Shown here: in pieces, positions 58,081 to 64,000 of the stretch
Position numbering within the stretch: position 1 is the stretch's first letter
Layout of the letters: each line of letters starts with the position of its first letter
Assembly: GCA_032164295.1 (NCBI GenBank)
Contig: JAJHTX010000010.1
Location: 1,178,001 to 1,242,000, forward strand
From: Inonotus obliquus
Lineage: Eukaryota > Basidiomycota > Agaricomycetes > Hymenochaetales > Hymenochaetaceae
Direction: 5' to 3'
Length of the DNA stretch: 64,000 nt
Made by a program: the position numbers and the translations under genes
Notes under the pieces: generated by a model
The model's input: the letters and a program-made list of their open reading frames with translations, nothing else
What the model was told of the DNA's origin: nothing
The model's database searches: none

Positions 58081-59746
58081 TTGATGGTTGAGCACAATGA
58101 AGTGATAGTGATGGAGGGACGGAAGGATACGAGAAAAGAATACAAGGCTACCCAACTGCCAACTGCCAAGGAGAACATCAATATCAATAGAGAAGATCGG
58201 AGAAATACAAGTCCGACTCCGTCAGTCCGAGGAAGAATCGAATTGAACAGTTGCAGTTGCGAGAAACTTCAAACGAATCCGAGAACCTCAAATAAAACCG
58301 AGAAAACCGGAGTTGAGTTTACTGAATGGGATCAAGAATGTGGGATGGTGATGGTGGTGGTGGTGGTGGTGGTGAAGGTCAAAGGTCAAGGTCAAGGTCA
58401 TGGTGGTGGCTATGACAATGATGTCTTCAGTCCTGATATACAGCCTGTTCTCCTTAAGCTTGATCGGGTCAGGATCCAAATTCGCGAACTCGAATTGAAC
58501 TATGAGAGATAAAATAGAAGATAGATGAGGATAAGGACAAAGAGCTATGATCCGTCTCGCATTATCGTGAGTAAGCTCTCAAGTCCGTCCGGGGAATAAC
58601 GGAAAGGAGTGATGAAGGAGGAGGAAGGACACCATCAAAGTCAAAGCAACGCAAGGAGTCCATTCCCTTTCGGCTTGAATAGAACCAATAGAGTGATCAC
58701 CTAGGCCCGCGAGCGACACGCGACACAGCCGGCACTCAGCCCCAATTCAAATAGGAGGAGCACAGCCGATCCGTCGATCCTTGCCGAGTATCTCAGCCAC
58801 TTCACCTATCTTACGTAACCAATTCAGAGAAGCATATAAGTTGGAACTTACATGAGTGACACGTAGACGGATCCAAGGCGACCGGGTGGGTACACCGGCA
58901 GACTGAGGCGGCTCGAGAAGGCGATGAGGAGGATATTTGATAAGTATCTGGATACGGATGTTTGAATCTGTGCCTTGATGATCGGACCGTTAATCCCCCT
59001 GTCGCGGTCGTTCGTTCCCTCAGCTGAGAACCAACTCACTCGTATGAACAAAGCAGAGACAAGGGACGAAGCGAGAGAGGAAGGATCAGCTCACAGGAAG
59101 GCCTGGCTGAGTGAGAGAGAAAGCCAAGAAAGGTACGGAGGTATTTCGCAGTCTCAGTTTCCGGTTGATGAAATGATGAACAAATCGAGGCATTAGGCAC
59201 GGATGCGGAATATGAAATTGAGCGCGTTGAGAGTGTTTCCAGGTACGGTAAGAGAAGTGAGGATGTATTCACATTGATGAGAGTAGGATGGAAGAGAAGA
59301 TGGTAAAGAGGAGGAGGTAGCAGCAGAGAGAGGATGTATGCTGCATGGAAGTTGCCGAGGAGACCAAACAACGCTCACGTGGTCTACACGTCGATCATCC
59401 CTATTTGTATCATAGCCCATTATTCAGAGATATTTTATACATTGAGCTGGCATACTTTGAGCAATGTATGCAAGAGTACTAGTAGTGTTGTGCAGGGAGG
59501 AAGAGAGAAAAGAGGAAGAAAATGCAAGATAATGACCAGGCACAGGTACGGAGATAATATAATTAAATTATTGCCATTCCCAGCCTCTGTTCCCATACTA
59601 TCACCCATCCCTCCCTCTCAACACCCCCATCTTCTTCCTTCCACTCACTCACAATCTCCCCCCCCCCCGCACCAGCGTCCTCCATCCACCCCCTCATTCT
59701 CAACAACAGCGTACCCTGGCGAGTCCATAAACACATCTCTCTCGAC
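58081..59746. other. No supported gene; upstream of the OPT transporter
   Basis: A 143-codon frame at 58081-58512 contains a GGT microsatellite translated as poly-Val and a GGTCAA repeat, and looks like chance. Minus-strand frames at 58848-59051 and 59036-59371 are hydrophobic in patches but have no domain. The last 200 bp before 59747 are C-rich (a run of ten C near 59660), as is common in fungal 5' leaders. Confidence 0.45.
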
Positions 59747-62700
59747 ATGTCCAATCCAAATCCAGGTCCGCCGCCTTCCGATTCCCCTCCTCCCCTATAC
59801 GATTCAGACCGCCCAACAACCGCTCGTCCGCCCTCGTCCCCAGATTTCTTCTACAACTCTCAACATTTAGATCAACACCCTCCACAATACACCTACTCAT
59901 CTCGCGGGGATACTTTTGATGGCGAATATGAAGATGAAGAATCCGAGGAAGAAGACGTATTTGCATATTTACCTCCGACAACCGCCGAGCAGCAACAACA
60001 ACAGCAGCAGCAGTCGCCCTTCGCTCACAATGTCGTAGACTCGTATTCAGAGCGACCGAGAACTCAACATGGTTCGCGACCAGTGACAGCTTCGTCGTCG
60101 CTATCTCCATCTCATTTCAACTTTCCCGCCTCTCAAGGCATCCCAGCCGCTGCTTCCTTTCATCACACTCACACAGACTCTTATCCATCAACCTTACCGC
60201 CCATCACTCCATTTTCAAGTAACCTCCTTCCTGTCGACACTCCACCCTCGACCGACTCGCAAGGTGACCCAAATGACCCTTATCGCCTGCGTCGGTTAGA
60301 CACCGCGCAGACGTCAACCGATCCTCCTGCTTCTCAGGCTAGTGGAGGTGCCGCCTCGCGGCTCTCCGTTCCCACCGGCAGCGAACGTGGCCTCCGAGTA
60401 GAACTCCCCTCTTCTGCGATGCAACCTCCAATAGTAGAAAACGAAAAAGACTTTGATCTCGATGCGGAAGTAGCGAGAAAACGACCGACGAGTGTGGATA
60501 GTACCGAAATCGCTGCGAGCACGAGTGTTTCGCCAAGTATGATGGAGTTTTCGGATGTGGAGAGTCGTGAGTCGATTAAGATGGGTTTTGATTTTGATGC
60601 GGTGGAAGAGGAGGATTCGCCTTATCCCGAAGTACGAGCGTCTGTATCCAACGTCGACGACCCTGAGATGCCGGCGTTGACGTTTAGGATGTGGATCATT
60701 GGTCTCGTGTTATGTATGATTGGGTCCGGCATGAATGTGTTCTTCAACTTCCGTCAGCCTGCACCACAGGTCATACCGCTAGTGCTCGTACTCGTATCTT
60801 ACCCCATTGGAAAACTCGCTGCGTACTCGCTCCCGATAAAGACTTTCCGATCGCACTTGCCTATCCCATGGCCAGTCCGTTACGGTGGACAAGGATGGAA
60901 AGGTGTCGAATGCAGTTTCTCACTCAACCCTGGACCGTGGAACATCAAAGAGCACGTCCTTGTGTATATCATGGCAAATGTAGCAGTTGGAAACCCCTAC
61001 GCGCTCAATGCGATCGTTGTCGCGGAGGTGTTTTACAATATCAGACACGGGTTCTGGTTCAACCTCGTCTCAGTTCTAGCTACTCAGCTAACAGGTTTCG
61101 GTCTCGCTGGTTTATGTCGACGATTCCTCGTCTGGCCTGCGAGCATGGTTTGGCCACAGAATCTTGTCGCATGCACACTCTTAAACACCTTACACGCCGA
61201 GGACGACTCCGAGAGCAATGGGCTCTCACGATATAGGTACTATGTCATGGCCTCCATCGCGTCCTTCGTTTTCTTCTTCTTCCCTGGATTCATCTTCGCG
61301 TCGTTGAGCGTGTTCAGCTGGGTATGCTGGATTGCGCCGCGCAACGTGCCTGTGAATCAGTTATTTGGGGTGTATAGCGGCTTGGGGATGAGCGTATTGA
61401 CGTTTGATTGGACGCAAATTTCGTGGATTGGGAGTCCGTTGATGGTTCCTTGGTGGGCGGAGTGTCATGTATTCGCCGGTGCGTAAATTTGCTCTCCCTT
61501 TGATGAATAGGAAAGAACTCATTTCGAATGACGATCGATATGTTAGGCTTTGTGCTATTTTTCTGGATCTTAACACCGGTCTTGTACTACACAAACGTCT
61601 GGGACTTGGGACATTTCCCAATCTCCGCAAACGAGCCATATGATCGTTTTGGTCAAGCTTACGATATCAAACGGATCATCACATCCGATAATCAATTCAA
61701 TCTCACAGCATACGACGAATATTCGCCTCTTTACCTCCCTGCAACATACGCCGTAACCTACCTTCTTGCATTCACGTTAAGTACATGCGTTATCGTGCAC
61801 ACAGTACTCTACCACGGCCGGTCACTACTTAACGGGTTGAAGAACATCAAAGTCGAGAAGGACGATATCCACGCGAAGTTGATGAGGAATTATCCTGAAG
61901 TACCGGATTGGTGGTATCTAACGGTATTCGTTTTCTTCTTCGGGATGGCAATTGTTGCTGCGGAGGTGTGGCATACAGGTGTACCAGTATGGGCGCTTTT
62001 GATTAGTGTTCTGTTGCCGGTGCTGTATGTCCTGCCGAGCGGGTTTATTTTTGCAATGACTGGGCAAGGGGTGAGTGCTTCTTCGGTCTTTTTGGAATCT
62101 CCTTTGGGTCTTCCCTATTTGGAGTGGGAAGGACTGGGAAGGGTGGTGTGACACTTGATTGACGGATTGCTCGGATAGATTACGCTGAACTTGCTTGCGC
62201 AAATTATTCCTGGAGTATTGCTACCCGGGAATCCGATGGCGAACATGGTGTTCAAGGCGTACTCTGTGCAAACACTTACAGAGGCGACGATGTTCGTACA
62301 GGATTTGAAGTTGGGTCATTATATCAAAGTACCTCCACGGGCGACTTTCATGGGTAAGTCTCTTCCCGTTATTCTCATGCATGTGAATATTCGATACTAG
62401 GTTAATTGTGCCGCAGTTCAATCCACAGCAACTATTTTGGCTGCGTTTGTTCAAGTCGGGGTCAAAGAATGGATGTTCGCGAACGTGAAGGATATTTGCT
62501 CCGAGACACAGAAGAGTAGCCTCACATGTCCGCATAACCAAGTATTCTTCACTGCTTCTGCAGTTTGGTAAGCTCTTCGTCCTTATCTTAAAATACCATC
62601 TCACTCACACGACTGTCCTCCCTCCCCTCCCTCAAACGTTTCTAAATTAATCTAGGGGTCTGATTGGTCCCAAGCGCCAATTTGGAGAGAACTCGATTTA

Positions 62701-63265
62701 CCACCCTCAATTATACGCAATGATCATTGGCGCTTTCTTGCCCTTACCTTTCTGGCTCTGGCAACGTCGAAGACCAAACAGCTGGATCCGATATGTCAGC
62801 ACACCCATCGTCCTCAACGGGGTTTCCTTCATCCCTCCCGCAACGGGTATCAACTATTCCAGTTGGTTCTTCGTGGGCTTCATATTCCAATATTTAATAA
62901 GGCGAAGAAACTTTGGGTGGTGGAGTAAATTCAACTATGTGACGAGTGCGGCGATGGATAGTGGGACCGTGCTTAGTTTGATTACGATTTTCTTTACACT
63001 ACAGTTCCCCAAAGGAGGGGGGATTAGCTTGGATTGGTGGGGGAATAGGGTTTTCATGCAGAGTGAGTGTTTTCTTTCTTTATTTTGTTTGGGTTGATAA
63101 GAGTCTGACGGGGTTTTCTCTTTTCCTTTCTTCTTTAACGTTCTCGTCTGATTATCGCTTTGCTATCTTTTCTCCTTCGTTTACCACCCCTTTTGCTTCT
63201 GATCAGCTGCCGACTTCGCACGGACACCCTTCCGAACGACGCCTCCAGAAGGACTGATCCGATGA
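59747..63265 (+). CDS. OPT-family oligopeptide transporter
   Basis: Plasma-membrane, proton-coupled importer of small peptides (tetra/pentapeptides, glutathione or related ligands in the family). Six exons join in phase: 59747-61478, 61547-62070, 62179-62353, 62417-62567, 62656-63062 and 63207-63265, giving 1015 residues. The first 300 residues are disordered, with a glutamine tract near residue 85 and an acidic EYEDEESEEED stretch. The membrane part starts near residue 307 (LTFRMWIIGLVLCMIGSGMNVFFNF). It carries the family signature SLNPGPWNIKEHV, then VPWWAEC, ILTPVLYYTNVW, NMVFKAYSV and GLIGPKRQFG. Intron 1 ends at GTTAG before GFVLFFW; a nearer AG would leave only 32 nt. The last exon is 59 nt (TADFARTPFRTTPPEGLIR). 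Well over ten hydrophobic segments are visible. Substrate cannot be read from sequence. Confidence 0.93.
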
Positions 63266-64000
63266 ACACTCGTTTCTTTTTTTCTCTTTTCTGTTTACTT
63301 CCTTTTCTTCTCGATACAGGTGTCTATTCCTCATTTCCTCTCACATTTCATTTTCCCCTTCTTTCTTATTAGTAGCACATCACATCACATCAACTACCGA
63401 CTACCAACTATCTGTACTTGGTTTGCATCTCCATATCTTTTTTCCGCATACCTCCCTTCCTCAAATCCATAACTTTCACATCCCCCCTTCCGCGTCCCTC
63501 CATACCTCCCTTAATCACCCTTATCTTAACCGGCAAACCTCGTCCCTCTTCAGCCGTCTAAATGTGTCCTTGTGTTACTTTTTTTGTTGATCCTGATCCT
63601 GGTCCTGATATCGAAATCGTTTTTGTCTCATTCTTTCTTGCGTGTCGCTCTCTCCGTCCGTCTTTTCGTGTGTCTGTTTTTTTTGGCTTTGGTTCCTCGT
63701 CCCTCGTCCCTCTCTGTGTGTCTAAAGATCCCCTACTATCCATCCATCCATCCTTCTTTCTATCGTTCTTTCTTTCGTTTCTCGTCTATTAGGTTGTGTT
63801 GGGTCGTGTCCTGCCTGGTCCTGATACCGGTATTTGATCCCCCTGGTCGTGATACCTGGTATTATGAAAGTTTGAAAAGTTTGGAAGTCTTAGAGTTGGC
63901 GTTCTCGTCCCCTTCTCTCGTCTCTCGTTTCTAGTCTCCTTGCGTCTTGTCGTCTGTCGTCTGTCGTTTGACATGTGTACTCAGATTTTTTTCTTGAGTT
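63266..64000. other. 3' flank of the OPT gene
   Basis: T- and C-rich sequence, as expected of a fungal 3' UTR and spacer. Short repeats occur: CATCA near 63375-63390, CCATC at 63740-63750 and TCGTC near the end. The open frames at 63562-63934 are products of the skewed composition. No gene seen. Confidence 0.5.

Noticed and set aside
58081..58512. 143-codon plus-strand open frame
   Set aside because: Its centre is a GGT microsatellite and a GGTCAA repeat giving poly-Val; no domain, no splice context.
59036..59371. Minus-strand hydrophobic frame as a small membrane protein
   Set aside because: Hydrophobic patches come from CT-rich sequence; no match to Pmp3 or another small family on inspection.
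61479..61510. 32-nt first intron in the OPT gene
   Set aside because: The next acceptor (68 nt) joins FAG directly to FVLFFW as in the family, and 32 nt is below normal intron size.

Overview
The window is nuclear DNA of a filamentous basidiomycete, most likely an Agaricomycete. The evidence is intron-dense genes (introns mostly 46-92 nt with GT..AG ends), a Zn2Cys6 regulator of basidiomycete type, and an array of fungal F-box proteins. I rebuilt exon structures by hand, keeping reading phase across every intron. Nothing bacterial, plasmid-like or CRISPR-like is present, and I saw no rRNA or convincing tRNA gene.

Layout. 0.9-4.9 kb: two uncharacterised genes, both on the minus strand. 6.7-12.4 kb: the SWR1 chromatin-remodelling ATPase. 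14.2-19.5 kb: a compact block of a PKA catalytic subunit (-), a divergent peroxisomal-type solute carrier (+), and a membrane J-protein (-) convergent with the carrier. 19.5-23.5 kb: no gene found. 23.5-24.3 kb: a Yippee-family zinc protein. 24.3-29.2 kb: no gene found. 29.2-32.8 kb: a 12-exon Zn2Cys6 transcription factor. 32.8-35.7 kb: no gene found. 35.7-58 kb: an accessory region of F-box paralogues and duplicated flanks. 59.7-63.3 kb: an OPT-family oligopeptide transporter.

The F-box region is the most interesting part. Eight paralogues (A to H here) share one design: a short first exon, a phase-2 intron of about 49-66 nt, and a long second exon with an F-box followed by about 400 residues of LRR-like sequence. 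Three copies are intact (C, D, H). B has one frameshift, E has a stop and a frameshift, F is badly decayed, A is decayed and inverted, and G is split by a 354-bp transposon. A further relic lies at about 52.1 kb. A 997-bp transposon sits upstream of B. The termini of the two elements share a GGCAATCCCTAT core, so they look related. Upstream regions of several copies keep a CCAAT box followed by a CACGTG motif. The pattern is birth-and-death evolution of a young gene family.

The housekeeping genes on either side (SWR1, PKA, carrier, J-protein, Yippee, OPT) do not form an obvious pathway with one another. Products are assigned from motifs visible in the translation; no database search was possible.
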